Below, one piece after another: positions 53,901 through 58,984 of a stretch of DNA of 64,000 bases. Under the pieces are notes generated by a model. It ran no database searches, had not been told where the DNA came from, and saw only the letters and a list, made by a program, of their open reading frames with translations. This DNA is from Epiperipatus broadwayi (lineage: Eukaryota > Onychophora > Udeonychophora > Euonychophora > Peripatidae): assembly GCA_028023455.1 (NCBI GenBank), contig JAQFVV010000027.1, positions 8,553,845 through 8,617,844 on the forward strand, written 5' to 3'. Within the stretch, counting starts at the first letter, position 1; each line of letters begins with the position of its first letter. The translations under genes and the position numbers were made by a program.

Positions 53901-56623
53901 AATAAGGGAAATAAAACACTTTTAATTGTTATTTATCAAATCTTTTAAATTTGTTAAGCATTCTTCCAAGTTTGTTATAAAATCTTGAACTGTTACTATG
54001 AGTAAAATCTTATAGACCACATTCCCTTACTACACACCCATTTTACAGAAAACTTGGTTTGCCAGCACTGGAATATTAAATTTTAAATATGCCTTAATTA
54101 CAATTAATATAATTTTGAAAACAGAATATTTAAGGGATCTGTTGTATACATACGTGATATTTAGCTCATCCGTTCTTCAATATATTCATATTTCACAATA
54201 AACTATCAACTTTTTTATTATATAAGGTGATAAAGTTGTACAGTGAAGATTGGAAAAGTCGAATTTCACTCAGTCGAGAGTAAAAACAATTTATAGCTGA
54301 AATTGGTATAATAGATTATTTAAAATCAGGAAACAAAATTAACTCAAAAATTTAAAGATTTAATTATCAATGATTCTCAGAGAGCTTTTTGATTCTAAAT
54401 TTACACCAAGTAATGATTATTGCTTTGAAAAATTAGAGAATTAAAATAATTAATAAAAACTTTATCAATAAAATTACATAAAAGTGCTGCGAAATCAATT
54501 GAAATTTTATTTCAAATGAGCTTTAAATCTTGAAATAAGGTAATATACATCTCAAGGGAAATGGCGGAATCTTCAAAAGAGAATATTATGTGGACAGTAA
54601 CAGAGATCACTTACAGATCAAGAATTTGTAAAATAGATTTAATCAGTTTAAAAAAGGACTTAAAAATAAATTATAAAAAGTGGGTAGTTATTTTACTTCA
54701 CTTAGTTCATATCAACAAAACTAAGTAAAACAAATTCAATAATGGACTAAAATATTATCTAACACGCTTAACATTAGAGTTGAAATTATCATTCTTTATA
54801 CTTAAAAAAAAGAGTTTTAGTTAAGCCACCATGACTGTTTAATCCTAACTTTCAGAAATGTTGTTTTAAATTTTAAAATGAGAAGATTAAGAATAATTGT
54901 ATGGCAATCACTTAGAGATTAAGTAATGAAACAGATTGCAAATGACACAAAAAAAAATGTGAAGGAATTATTAAAAAAAAAAAAGAGAGAGAATTAAATA
55001 AATTGCTGATCCCATAGTGGGATTAATATAATAATAATAATAAAAATGACCTGAATATATAATAAAAGAGAAAATTATCCTTAACTATTATTTTGAGCTT
55101 GTTTTATGATAAAACTTGTCAAATGATTCTTATTAAAAAGTTAGTGAGAAATCTTTATGGAAAACATTTAATAAGGCTTTTTTCAAAGATTATTAATAAC
55201 AAAATCTTTAGTGCAATAACAAAGAAATTAAAATAGAAAACTCATAGCAGCTATATTTAAAATGATTGGGATATAGAATTTATTATTATTATTAATGAAA
55301 ACAAAACCATTACTATGTTTTAAAATGTAATACAGAACAAAATTTTTTTTATAAATTTTTACTAAATGTATATTTAAAATAATAGGTTGTTGGTTTCAAA
55401 AATATTCTGATTAATATTCAACAACACAAACGAGCACAACTAATAAACAAAAGGCAGATAAAAGAATGGAATATAAAATATTGAATTTAAATTCATGTAA
55501 TTACATGAGACCAGAATAATATATAATAAAATCATCAGTGTTTAAAGAATACTTCTTTAATTAAAAAACATGAACTCTGAAAATTCGGTACATAAAAAAA
55601 AGCTTGCTATTAAATGAAATCAAATACTGTAATTCTTAACAGAGGACTTATTACTGTAAATTTCAAAGAAAGAATAGCATGACACACACATACAAAAATT
55701 CAAAAAGAAATAATATAAAAGTATGCATGCATTTTCACACAAAACCATAAATATTGGAATTACAAATGGGGTTGAATTAATTATGAACAAAAATGTTAAA
55801 AGTACAATATTGTGGAGATTGACTGTAAATCAAATTAGAAGAATTAGTTACTCAATTTGGTGGAAGATATCGATGTAAATATTATATTAAAACATAAGTA
55901 CAGCAAAAGTTTATTCAGAAAGAACACTGACTATATATCTTTAGAGTAATCTTACATAAGCAACTGGAAACTTAAATAATATTGTATAATAACTATTAAT
56001 TTGAACATTTATTTTACTGGACAAACATTTACAAAGTCTTTTTTTAATAATTGCCTTTTCTTATATTAATGTTTGAATCAATTTTAGCAATTTTTTTTTA
56101 TCTTCTCTTTTCTTATGGTTAAGCTTCTAACCTTCCAATAAAATTTATAGAATCAATACATTACCGTCAAAGGAAACAAATTTAAATAAGTTAGTAAAGT
56201 TTGTACTCAATATTTATATCAATTATTATTTTGTAGAAAAAATAAGAGCCACTGGATAATTTTCTCTCATGCTTCAACATTTACAAACTATGACTAAAAA
56301 ACAAGCATTCATATGTAGCCACTATGCTAAGGAAAAACAATTGTTTTAGAAAGTATAATAAATTATACTGTATTACAGATTGATAAAACTATCCCGTATT
56401 TTATATTATTATGAAAGTGCGATATAATACATTCCTGTATTTATATATTCAATTACATTTTTGAATTGAATTTAAACTAATATTAAAAATAATCAGGAAA
56501 TAAGTAATAGCTTACCTGTATACCATTATGTGTTAATTGGGGTCTAGGATGGTAACTGGAATAATCTATACTGTTACTATTTGTTTGTGGGGAAGGAGTA
56601 AAATTCTGTGGTGAGGGTGGAAA
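2819..56623 (-). CDS. Tlk: Tousled-like serine/threonine kinase, ten internal exons (partial gene)
   Basis: TLK is a nuclear Ser/Thr kinase that phosphorylates the ASF1 histone chaperones and supports chromatin assembly in S phase. Ten exons were joined by splice signals and phase: 56516-56623, 53312-53404, 37949-38059, 35782-35918, 35537-35704, 35201-35383, 18376-18457, 14866-14957, 14677-14766, 2819-2988. Together they give about 411 residues without a stop. The order is: Pro/Ser-rich linker, charged coiled-coil region (ending [15 protein letters not shown]), then the kinase domain with glycine loop [12 protein letters not shown], the Lys in YVACKIHQL, the helix-C Glu in REYNIHK, hinge [14 protein letters not shown] and catalytic loop IIHYDLKPG. 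His-Tyr-Asp in place of His-Arg-Asp is normal for TLK. The DFG, activation segment and C-terminus lie left of base 1; the start codon lies right of base 64000. The family assignment is near certain. Confidence 0.96.
3763..3786. repeat. ATC/CAT trinucleotide microsatellite
   Basis: About eight uninterrupted ATC units inside intron. They create a short poly-Ser or poly-Asp reading frame that is not a gene. Confidence 0.95.
9395..9465 (+). repeat. tRNA-derived SINE head (degenerate)
   Basis: TGGTGTAGTAGTT at 9401-9413 matches an RNA polymerase III box A, and GAGTTTCAAAC at 9444-9454 resembles box B at a tRNA-like distance. There is no intact cloverleaf, so this is a SINE-type remnant rather than a tRNA gene. 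Confidence 0.45.
11520..11934. repeat. Diverged 211-bp tandem duplication
   Basis: Two head-to-tail units start at 11520 and 11731 with GTTGTGCCCTGTGT and stay alignable to about 11934. Substitutions are scattered, so the duplication is old. No coding potential. Confidence 0.9.
12415..12597 (+). mobile_element. Short hammerhead-ribozyme element with 12-bp target duplication
   Basis: A 183-bp unit lies between direct repeats TATAAACTGGAT at 12403-12414 and 12598-12609, a signature of target-primed insertion. Inside is a hammerhead core: CTAATGA (12450-12456), stem II TGGC/GCCA around CACAA, GAAAC, then GTC before the cleavage point at 12479/12480. The 3' strand of stem I is present. The 5' strand is replaced by sequence that also ends the 33422-33641 element, so this copy is probably inactive. 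The right half matches the 25.4- and 33.4-kb elements. Confidence 0.75.
13137..13240. repeat. 59-bp tandem duplication with A-tracts
   Basis: A T-A tract followed by GTTTATTACTAAACACAGG occurs at 13157 and again at 13216. The A-tract length differs between copies. Confidence 0.9.
14677..14766 (-). CDS. Tlk: TLK exon B, helix C and beta-4/5
   Basis: It reads [20 protein letters not shown] then [10 protein letters not shown]. The Glu of REYNIH is the helix-C glutamate that pairs with the ATP-binding lysine. The exon starts by completing a Lys codon and ends with two bases of a Ser codon at donor TC|GTAAGT. Confidence 0.97.
14866..14957 (-). CDS. Tlk: TLK exon C, beta-3 lysine strand
   Basis: It reads [20 protein letters not shown] then [11 protein letters not shown]. 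The Lys in VACKIH is the ATP-anchoring lysine. The first residue is Gly, where the fly and human proteins as I know them have Ala (HKAFDL). Acceptor TTTTTAG; donor AA|GTAAGC in phase 2. Only a 99-bp intron separates it from exon B. Confidence 0.97.
16203..16360. repeat. Diverged ~80-bp direct duplication
   Basis: Two adjacent units share CTTTCTCCTCATACCAGAAG versus CTTCCTCCTTATACCAAAAG, then an aligned CAGATATGGG segment and a matching tail. Confidence 0.85.
17540..17960. repeat. Possible old ~300-bp tandem duplication
   Basis: Segments around 17565-17645 and 17865-17960 share ATAGTATTTG, TGATTTATG-like, AAACTGAT-like and GAGTA blocks in the same order about 300 bp apart. Divergence is strong, so the boundaries are uncertain. 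Confidence 0.5.
18376..18457 (-). CDS. Tlk: TLK exon D, kinase start and glycine loop
   Basis: It reads [20 protein letters not shown] then [15 protein letters not shown] is the nucleotide-binding glycine loop. The first base completes an Arg codon split with exon E; the end is phase 0 at AAG|GTAAAA. The acceptor is CTATAG. Confidence 0.97.
19198..19950 (+). pseudogene. L1/Tx1-like LINE fragment (endonuclease end and linker)
   Basis: The first open part reads [20 protein letters not shown] then [15 protein letters not shown]...S.E and SDH are the C-terminal signatures of the apurinic-type endonuclease of non-LTR retrotransposons. About 300 bp on, [20 protein letters not shown] followed by KKNTPTTI matches the conserved block between endonuclease and reverse transcriptase in L1/Tx1 elements (Y...G..A...LA..LK.....T.I). 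Several stops and frame changes break it and it ends before the reverse transcriptase. Confidence 0.7.
21148..21360 (-). mobile_element. Hammerhead-bearing short element, second sequence family
   Basis: This element contains the motif described at 21239-21293. Its left part, ATGTAATATAACAAGCGTGC to about 21229, recurs as a partial copy at 21562-21643. CGATAAATGCT on the minus strand near 21340 and GCATTTATCGG near 21190 form an inverted pair around the ribozyme. The layout suits a Penelope-type terminal repeat or a retrozyme. Confidence 0.55.
21239..21293 (-). ncRNA. Type I hammerhead ribozyme motif, one core base changed
   Basis: On the minus strand: CTGATGA (21280-21274), stem II GAGC/GCTC closed by CATTA, then AAAAC where GAAAC is required, then ATT before the predicted cleavage point at 21251/21250. 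Stem I pairs CCTCA (21285-21281) with TGGGG (21250-21246), and TCCTA with TAGGG beyond an internal loop. The change of conserved G12 to A should abolish or greatly reduce cleavage. Confidence 0.65.
21562..21643 (+). repeat. Partial copy of the 21.15-kb element flank
   Basis: The 80-bp segment from ATGTAATATAACGAGCGTGC through the CTTTTCCGATAAAT block to ATCTCTA matches 21148-21229 in the same orientation, without the ribozyme part. Confidence 0.85.
23510..24655 (-). pseudogene. Penelope-like retroelement: reverse transcriptase and GIY-YIG endonuclease remnant
   Basis: Minus-strand frames read [20 protein letters not shown], then [20 protein letters not shown], the catalytic [11 protein letters not shown], and [13 protein letters not shown]. 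These are the reverse-transcriptase motifs of Penelope-like elements. Further down come [14 protein letters not shown], and near 23.6 kb [18 protein letters not shown], the linker and C-terminal part of the endonuclease region. Several frameshifts and stops break the reading. The 5' part is missing: homology starts at about 24655 next to a short tandem repeat. Confidence 0.85.
24650..24845. repeat. Two-unit tandem repeat abutting the Penelope-like fragment
   Basis: Units start at about 24650 and 24758 with GCGCCTCTACAATT and end in TTTTTAAATTAAAAGCTTA. The first contains GTCGAAACGTTGG, which resembles the 3' core of Penelope hammerheads; the second lacks the upstream part of that block. No convincing CTGATGA partner is present. 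They are probably remnants of the terminal repeat of the element. Confidence 0.6.
25365..25560 (-). mobile_element. Short hammerhead-ribozyme element, first family (minus orientation)
   Basis: The stretch shares with the 12.4- and 33.4-kb elements the blocks GGCAAAACTC, GAGTAATCAA, GCCAGAAGGC and TGTGCATAAAATC, followed by the ribozyme at 25462-25520. Outer boundaries are approximate; no clear target duplication was found. Confidence 0.7.
25462..25520 (-). ncRNA. Type I hammerhead ribozyme, nearly complete
   Basis: Minus strand: stem I 5' strand ATCCAA-GGC-TCCTCA (25520-25506), core CTGACGA (25505-25499), stem II GGC/GCC closed by CATAA, core GAAAC (25485-25481), then GTC with cleavage after 25476, and stem I 3' strand TGGGGA-TA-TTGGAT (25475-25462). 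The two six-pair halves of stem I close completely (one G-U). All core bases are present. Stem II opens with an A-A mismatch that is a T-A pair in the 12.4-kb copy, so activity may be weakened. Helix III is very short, as described for Penelope and retrozyme hammerheads. Confidence 0.8.
28473..28580. repeat. 11-bp perfect inverted repeat, 86-bp loop
   Basis: GCTGACGACTT (28473-28483) and AAGTCGTCAGC (28570-28580) are exact reverse complements in the more CpG-rich part of the intron. Possible foldback or DNA-element ends; no target duplication was checked successfully. Confidence 0.6.
30390..30417. repeat. 8-bp inverted repeat
   Basis: TGTAACGG and CCGTTACA flank a 12-nt AT-rich spacer. Function unknown. 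Confidence 0.6.
30848..30911 (+). promoter_or_regulatory. Candidate core promoter of a plus-strand gene
   Basis: TGACGT (30848-30853) is a CRE half-site followed by a GTTCGCGG block. TATAAAAAG begins at 30881, and a CA pair at 30909-30911 lies about 28-30 nt beyond the TATA start, a normal distance to a transcription start. An open exon with ATG follows 67 nt later. Proposed from spacing only. Confidence 0.4.
30933..30959 (+). promoter_or_regulatory. Perfect hairpin in the predicted leader
   Basis: AGAACGACAAG (30933-30943) and CTTGTCGTTCT (30949-30959) pair completely around a 5-nt loop. It lies between the predicted transcription start and the ATG at 30978, so it would sit in the 5' untranslated region of the plus-strand transcript and could affect initiation. 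Role inferred from position. Confidence 0.55.
30978..31091 (+). CDS. Candidate first coding exon of an unidentified plus-strand gene
   Basis: From ATG at 30978 (context AAAAATGA) a 38-codon frame runs to ACT|GTAAGT, a strong donor, in phase 0. It reads [20 protein letters not shown], then [18 protein letters not shown]. Codons are richer in G and C than the surrounding intron (CCG, ACC, GAC), and the composition is that of a folded protein, not of random AT-rich sequence. I do not recognise the family. The gene would lie inside the TLK intron on the opposite strand. No second exon was identified to its right in the window. Confidence 0.5.
31266..31540 (+). repeat. Possible SINE-like unit, first of two related starts
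   Basis: The block AAATTTAAGTTGGG(T/C) begins here and again at 31557. Downstream is mixed-composition sequence unlike the AT-rich intron, with GGATTCGTTAGCGGTTAA resembling a degenerate box A. Its open frame of 76 codons has no recognisable domain. Confidence 0.3.
31557..32090 (+). repeat. Candidate tRNA-derived SINE with AAAT tail
   Basis: TAGCTCAATGG at 31658-31668 fits a box A consensus. A mixed-composition body of about 400 bp follows and ends in four AAAT units (about 32073-32088), a common SINE tail. The 87-codon open frame at 31722-31985 lies within the body and has no recognised domain. Box B is not clear, so family and left boundary remain uncertain. Confidence 0.4.
32290..32450. 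repeat. tRNA-like block, degenerate
   Basis: GGTTCAAATGCC and, about 55 bp on, AGATTCGAACTCC both look like box B sequences, and AGCGCATATCTGCCT resembles an anticodon arm. No cloverleaf closes. Probably overlapping SINE remnants. Confidence 0.3.
33422..33641. mobile_element. Near-perfect foldback element with 13-bp target duplication
   Basis: The element is flanked by CTGTTGAAATGTT at 33409-33421 and 33642-33654. Its left part is a palindrome: 78-nt arms at 33419-33496 and 33521-33598 differ at two positions around a 24-nt loop. The arms carry the first hammerhead family's tail (GGCAAAACTCTCCATACAG to CAGAAGGC). The right end, AGATAGTGATCATGTGATG, is the reverse complement of the left end of the 12.4-kb element. 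The ribozyme core itself is absent. The close arm identity suggests a recent origin. Confidence 0.85.
35201..35383 (-). CDS. Tlk: TLK exon E, coiled coil leading into the kinase domain; tandem donors
   Basis: It reads [20 protein letters not shown], a long charged helix, then [19 protein letters not shown], the TLK-specific helix before the kinase. The exon ends QSRYAYLNR at donor CAG|GTAAGA. A second donor, AAG|GTACGC, lies 18 nt earlier with exon end 35219. Use of that site joins DQSR directly to FKDHPTLN, the arrangement known in fly and vertebrate TLKs; the longer form adds six residues, YAYLNR. Both preserve frame. Confidence 0.96.
35537..35704 (-). CDS. Tlk: TLK exon F, coiled coil and variable linker
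   Basis: It reads [20 protein letters not shown] followed by [13 protein letters not shown], a variable Asn/Ser-rich linker, and KPEPPRE. The [15 protein letters not shown] motif is typical of TLK. The KRKP and K/N-rich stretch could serve as a nuclear localisation signal (inference). Acceptor CTATAG; donor GGGA|GTGAGT is a full consensus, phase 2. Confidence 0.95.
35782..35918 (-). CDS. Tlk: TLK exon G, conserved central block
   Basis: It starts [20 protein letters not shown] and continues with [25 protein letters not shown] in pattern. This RLRLG...F.T...GA.F...W.DG.AF block is a TLK hallmark between the coiled coils. The acceptor is TTAAG. The donor AA|GTATGT leaves phase 2, completed by the first A of exon F across a 77-bp intron. 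Confidence 0.96.
35919..37948. other. 2.0-kb TLK intron between exons H and G
   Basis: AT- and pyrimidine-rich intron with a C-run at 37648-37657. No repeat family or gene recognised. The two following introns (35705-35781 and 35384-35536) are short and hold nothing but splice signals. Confidence 0.8.
37949..38059 (-). CDS. Tlk: TLK exon H, coiled coil (37 codons)
   Basis: It reads [20 protein letters not shown] and ends [13 protein letters not shown]. The ending is nearly the same as the conserved KCISMSKKLLIEK of animal TLKs. The acceptor is ATTTAG and the donor AAG|GTAAGT, phase 0 at both ends. It continues the coiled coil of exon I. Confidence 0.95.
39610..39690 (-). repeat. tRNA-derived SINE head (minus strand)
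   Basis: Reverse complement reads TGATGTAATAGTAGAGTGAC, close to a box A, followed by ACTCAAGATCC in the box B position. A related copy lies at 50610-50665. Confidence 0.45.
40745..41232 (-). mobile_element. Possible solo LTR
   Basis: A 488-bp block of less AT-rich sequence begins TGTTAAC and ends GTAACA, the TG...CA ends of an LTR. Read on the minus strand it has a TATA-like CATTATAAAAAC early and AATAAATTC late, the order expected for promoter and polyadenylation signal. The flanking pentamers (CCGAC, CTTAC) match at only three positions, so the target duplication is decayed or the boundaries are slightly off. Confidence 0.4.
44315..44319 (+). repeat. Target-site duplication, left (CACAG)
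   Basis: CACAG directly precedes the 5' LTR and recurs at 50046-50050 after the 3' LTR. A 5-bp duplication is normal for Ty3/gypsy integration and fixes both element ends. Confidence 0.9.
44320..46067 (+). repeat. 5' LTR, split by a pogo-like transposon
   Basis: The LTR starts TGTTGTATTTGTG and ends GAAGACATTACA. Without the transposon at 44770-45973 it is about 540 bp and aligns with the 3' LTR throughout. Confidence 0.92.
44768..45975. mobile_element. pogo/Tigger-like non-autonomous DNA transposon, copy 1
   Basis: Inverted ends (A)CCCGGATCTCGTTTTATGC and GCATAAAACGAGACCCAGGTG lie between TA dinucleotides, the target of Tc1/mariner/pogo transposases. The CTCGTTTTATGC-type terminus resembles Tigger elements. 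An internal palindrome with arms near 44855-44908 and 44931-44982 is shared with copy 2. No transposase frame remains. It interrupts the 5' LTR and so is younger than the Ty3/gypsy insertion. Confidence 0.88.
46072..46100 (+). promoter_or_regulatory. Primer binding site with extended tRNA match
   Basis: Four bases after the LTR begins TGGCACAGACGAC, complementary to a tRNA 3' end in CCA. The match continues through ACAGGATTCAAACCTGTG, the complement of a complete T-arm, 29 nt in all. The implied acceptor strand CGTCTGT with discriminator G and a T-arm with TTTGAAT loop best suits a serine-type tRNA (inference). Confidence 0.8.
46640..46834 (+). pseudogene. Retrotransposon aspartic protease, C-terminal part
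   Basis: A 64-codon frame reads [19 protein letters not shown] and then [20 protein letters not shown]. The LIGRDW motif is the conserved C-terminal block of Ty3/gypsy proteases. The catalytic DTG is not found upstream, so the N-terminal half is lost or decayed. A stop at 46832 ends the frame. Confidence 0.82.
46930..47484 (+). pseudogene. Retrotransposon reverse transcriptase, frameshifted
   Basis: The N-terminal part ([39 protein letters not shown]) is spread over different frames. From 47206 a 92-codon frame reads [34 protein letters not shown] and the catalytic YYDDIS. The active-site aspartates survive but frameshifts and a stop at 47482 inactivate it. It continues into thumb/connection sequence in 47502-47770. 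Confidence 0.9.
47776..48243 (+). pseudogene. Retrotransposon RNase H domain
   Basis: A 155-codon frame reads MDASMGG-like (one base shifted), then [40 protein letters not shown] and [13 protein letters not shown]. These are the RNase H motifs of gypsy pol with the catalytic Glu (DKEALA) and Asp (TDHKPL) visible. It ends in a stop at 48241. Confidence 0.9.
48410..49293 (+). pseudogene. Retrotransposon integrase, catalytic core internally deleted
   Basis: The zinc-binding region survives as [16 protein letters not shown] and a degraded Cys pair. The core reads [20 protein letters not shown] and [14 protein letters not shown], giving the first two acidic residues. Then it jumps from LQEFM to [17 protein letters not shown], omitting about 50 residues that should contain the third catalytic Glu. 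The C-terminal part ([29 protein letters not shown]) matches the region after the core in gypsy integrases. A frameshift near 48910 splits the reading. Confidence 0.88.
49320..49331 (+). promoter_or_regulatory. Polypurine tract
   Basis: GAGGGGGGGAAG immediately precedes the 3' LTR and would prime plus-strand DNA synthesis. Confidence 0.9.
49432..49617 (-). mobile_element. Short hammerhead element inserted in the 3' LTR
   Basis: This segment is absent from the 5' LTR, where AAGAAATGAAATAC-type sequence runs on to AATTAAAAATAAAAACTGC. It carries the ribozyme at 49502-49556 surrounded by AT-rich partly self-complementary flanks. Insertion boundaries are approximate. It entered after the LTR retrotransposon landed. 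Confidence 0.75.
49502..49556 (-). ncRNA. Intact type I hammerhead ribozyme
   Basis: Minus strand: stem I 5' strand TGACC-TGGG-CCAA (49556-49544), core CTGATGA (49543-49537), stem II GTGCTG/CAGCAC closed by GTT (six perfect pairs), core GAAA (49521-49518), helix III T-GC-A, then UC with predicted cleavage after 49512, and stem I 3' strand TTGG-G-GGTCA (49511-49502). Stem I closes with four plus five perfect pairs around an internal loop. Every invariant core base is present. Length and short helix III match the Penelope/retrozyme type. It has the same orientation as TLK transcription. Confidence 0.88.
50610..50665 (-). repeat. tRNA-derived SINE head, second copy
   Basis: Reverse complement reads TTTGGTGCAGTAATAGAATG, a good box A, followed by ACAGACTCTCGG. 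It is related to the minus-strand copy at 39610-39690. Confidence 0.5.
50770..53130 (+). pseudogene. Decayed RTE-type LINE with duplicated 3' end
   Basis: Endonuclease: VIGDFN at 50921 and SDHQLVKYK near 51149. Reverse transcriptase: [16 protein letters not shown] at 52148, the Q-G-D-x-I-S-P motif, then NHLNFAKKC where the catalytic L-R-F-A-D-D should be, so the aspartates are lost. C-terminal domain: [18 protein letters not shown] near 52638, matching the RTE block with LG..RRD...N..IR..T. Between 51.2 and 52.0 kb little is recognisable. After 52745 a diverged second copy of the C-terminal segment (about 52861-53125) follows. Many stops; certainly dead. Confidence 0.78.
53312..53404 (-). CDS. 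Tlk: TLK exon I, first coiled-coil segment (31 codons)
   Basis: It reads [20 protein letters not shown] and ends in RIEELLR, matching the vertebrate TLK segment with TDLTMLKL and IDDLLR. The Leu/Ile spacing and charged residues fit a coiled coil, the part of TLK known to drive dimerisation. Acceptor TTTTTAG and donor AGG|GTATGT are phase 0 at both ends. A 15.3-kb intron filled with transposons separates it from the next exon. Confidence 0.92.
53405..56515. other. 3.1-kb TLK intron between exons J and I
   Basis: AT-rich intron. No gene, transposon or ordered repeat recognised. Confidence 0.75.
56516..56623 (-). CDS. Tlk: TLK exon J, Pro/Ser-rich linker (36 codons)
   Basis: This is the most upstream TLK exon found. 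It reads [14 protein letters not shown], then a Ser/Asn/Tyr-rich stretch ending THNGIQ. The acceptor is TTTTTTTAG and the donor CAG|GTAAGC; both ends are phase 0. It corresponds to the low-complexity segment before the first coiled coil in animal TLKs. Residue conservation is weak, so it is placed mainly by splice signals, phase and position. Confidence 0.82.
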
Positions 56624-58725
56624 CTAAAAAAAATTAAAAATATATACAAATGAAAAAAATATCTGAATAATTATTTTAAAAATGTATTAAATAAAATCAC
56701 TATTACTATACACTCAATAACTTTAAAAATTTTTTTTTTAACATAACAAGAGTACAAGCACAGCTAAGGACAGTGTAAAAAATATGTTTGTAAGCAATCA
56801 TCACTACCAACGAAAGTGTTAACACACAAATAAATCATGTGTATCAATGATAGATTAAGAACAAATTAAAGTCCAGCTTATAAAGAAAGAGATAGTAAAA
56901 AAAATAAAGGTATAACAAGGTTGAAAACTGAAATGTAGTAGTAAAAAATTTCATGAATTTAAATATTTGGAAATTATGAAAAAAAGACGGTAAAGAAAGT
57001 TTAAATCACTGAAAATACTACTTCCCATTATTGAAATTACATGAATAAAAATCTATATAATATATATCCAGATTTTGGAATATGATTAAAGAAAATATAC
57101 AAATAATAAGCAAAAATATTGGGAAGGCTATGGGGTGCTAAAATAAAATAAACAGTATTGTTTTAGCTAGCAACTTAAAAAAAAACAACTATATAATTTT
57201 ATGATCTTTTCCAATGTCATGTCTCCTATTTTTTTTCTTGATAAAAGCAAATTTGAAAACTAAATAATGAATAGTAATCTAACTATTAACAGACAGATAT
57301 TTTCAATAAATCTTAAAAAAAATGAGCACTCGCCATTACTCAGAAAATAAAATTATTTTTCATCCATAAAAAAAAAAAACCCAATTATTCACAAGAAGTG
57401 CCCAAAATTCCGATAGACTAAATTATATTTTTCAAAATATATATTGGCCTCTAAGAACATGTCATTGCCATAATCAATACCTGGTGTATGTAATGGCATT
57501 TGATCAAACTACTCTCTAATGATAGAGTTGATTTTATCACTTGAGAACCTTACCCATAAACAAATAAAACTTAGATCACTCGATCTTAATTTTTTTAATT
57601 CTAATAAATACTGATTAGCTTAATATTAATTAAATACTATTTAAATATTATAAATAAATATGTATAATATTTTAATTTAATTTATGTAGTCTTAGAAATA
57701 AATCTTTGGTAAGTTTTGTATTTAAGATGTAATAAGTTTCTTCCTACAAAGGGATATTTGAAGTAATTATATACACACACAAATGTACTGGTGTTGAATA
57801 ATATATATATTTCTAATTTTTTTTTGCCTAGGAATGCCAGATGTTGTTCTGTAAGTCCTTCTTCAGAGACACTTCTATAAAAATTTAATAATAATAATCT
57901 GTTTTTCTTAAAACGTCAAAGATAAAAACAGTCTTAATATATATAAACTTATTTGCTGAAGAAAAGATTAAAATACAGAACTACAAGTTGGTTTGTAAAC
58001 TCAGAATTAACTTTTGAATTTCATTTTCTGATGCCAGATTCATTTCTCAATGGCCATCAACACTATGAATACAATAGTTAATTATCTAACATAAAAAAAA
58101 AATTAAGATGCTATGCAAATCTTAAAAAATGAGATATAAAATCATTGAAAAACAATATAAGTAGAAGTGATTTTTAGTTTAAACTTTGCAATGATAATAT
58201 AAACTCATGATTAAAAAAGAAAAAAATATTTTAATGAACTTAAATTTATGCCAATACAATTTGAAATATTTAACCATAAAAATATTTATAATATACCTAA
58301 TTTAATAATTGTAAAAAAAAAAAAAAAAAAAAACGTTTTCAACTAGCAATAATCATGCTTCAGTGGCTATAATACAGAGTCTGAGTAATAATAATAATAA
58401 AAAAAAATGCAGCATTAAACCATTTATTTAATGGAGAGAAAAAAAGGTTAATCAATAATAAATTCTTACTAAAAGTAATAATAATACTATTTTGTTAAAA
58501 AACAAAACTTATTTGAACAAAGTGTAAATATATATATCAAGATGTAAACATAAATTTGACAAATGCATTCATCAACAAAATCACAAATTATTTGCATTTT
58601 AAGCCTTGATCTATTAAAGCAACTATGATATTTTATTCTGCTTTTTTAAATAATTGTTCAATTTTATTATTGTAAGTTTAACCTTCTATTATTGCCATTA
58701 TTCTCATCCATATTTAATATATAGG

Positions 58726-58984
58726 GTATATGGGCACAAACTTTCACCCAACCCACCACACTATCTCATATCAACACATTTTCACACAACCCACCTCACT
58801 ATCTCATATCACTGATACACTTGAACATATGTGTCGAAAATATAAATAATCACCAAAACGTACTTCATGCTAAACCAGCAATCATCTTTGGTCCAGATTA
58901 TCTTTTCGATATATATATGTGTTCAAGTGTATCAGTAATATGAGATAGAGTGGTGAGTTGTGTGAAAGTCTGTGCTCATATACT
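58726..58984 (-). mobile_element. Foldback element with a decayed hammerhead in its loop
   Basis: Left arm (58726-58837) and right arm (58906-58984) are inverted copies: GATACACTTGAACA and TGTTCAAGTGTATC, CTATCTCATAT and ATATGAGATAG, and outer GTATATGGGCAC against GTGCTCATATAC. The left arm has an extra 47-bp direct duplication of its AACCCACC...CTATCTCATATC block. The 70-nt loop carries the hammerhead remnant at 58848-58900, related to the intact one at 49.5 kb. Confidence 0.8.
58848..58900 (-). ncRNA. Hammerhead ribozyme remnant
   Basis: Minus strand: ATAATC-TGGA-CCAA, then AGATGA in place of CTGATGA (one base lost, one changed), stem II TGCT/AGCA, GAAG in place of GAAA, and stem I 3' strand TTGG-T-GATTAT. 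Stem I pairing (CCAA/TTGG and ATAATC/GATTAT) remains complete although the core is damaged. It aligns with the intact 49.5-kb motif in arrangement and in GCTGGTT..AGCA. Confidence 0.65.
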
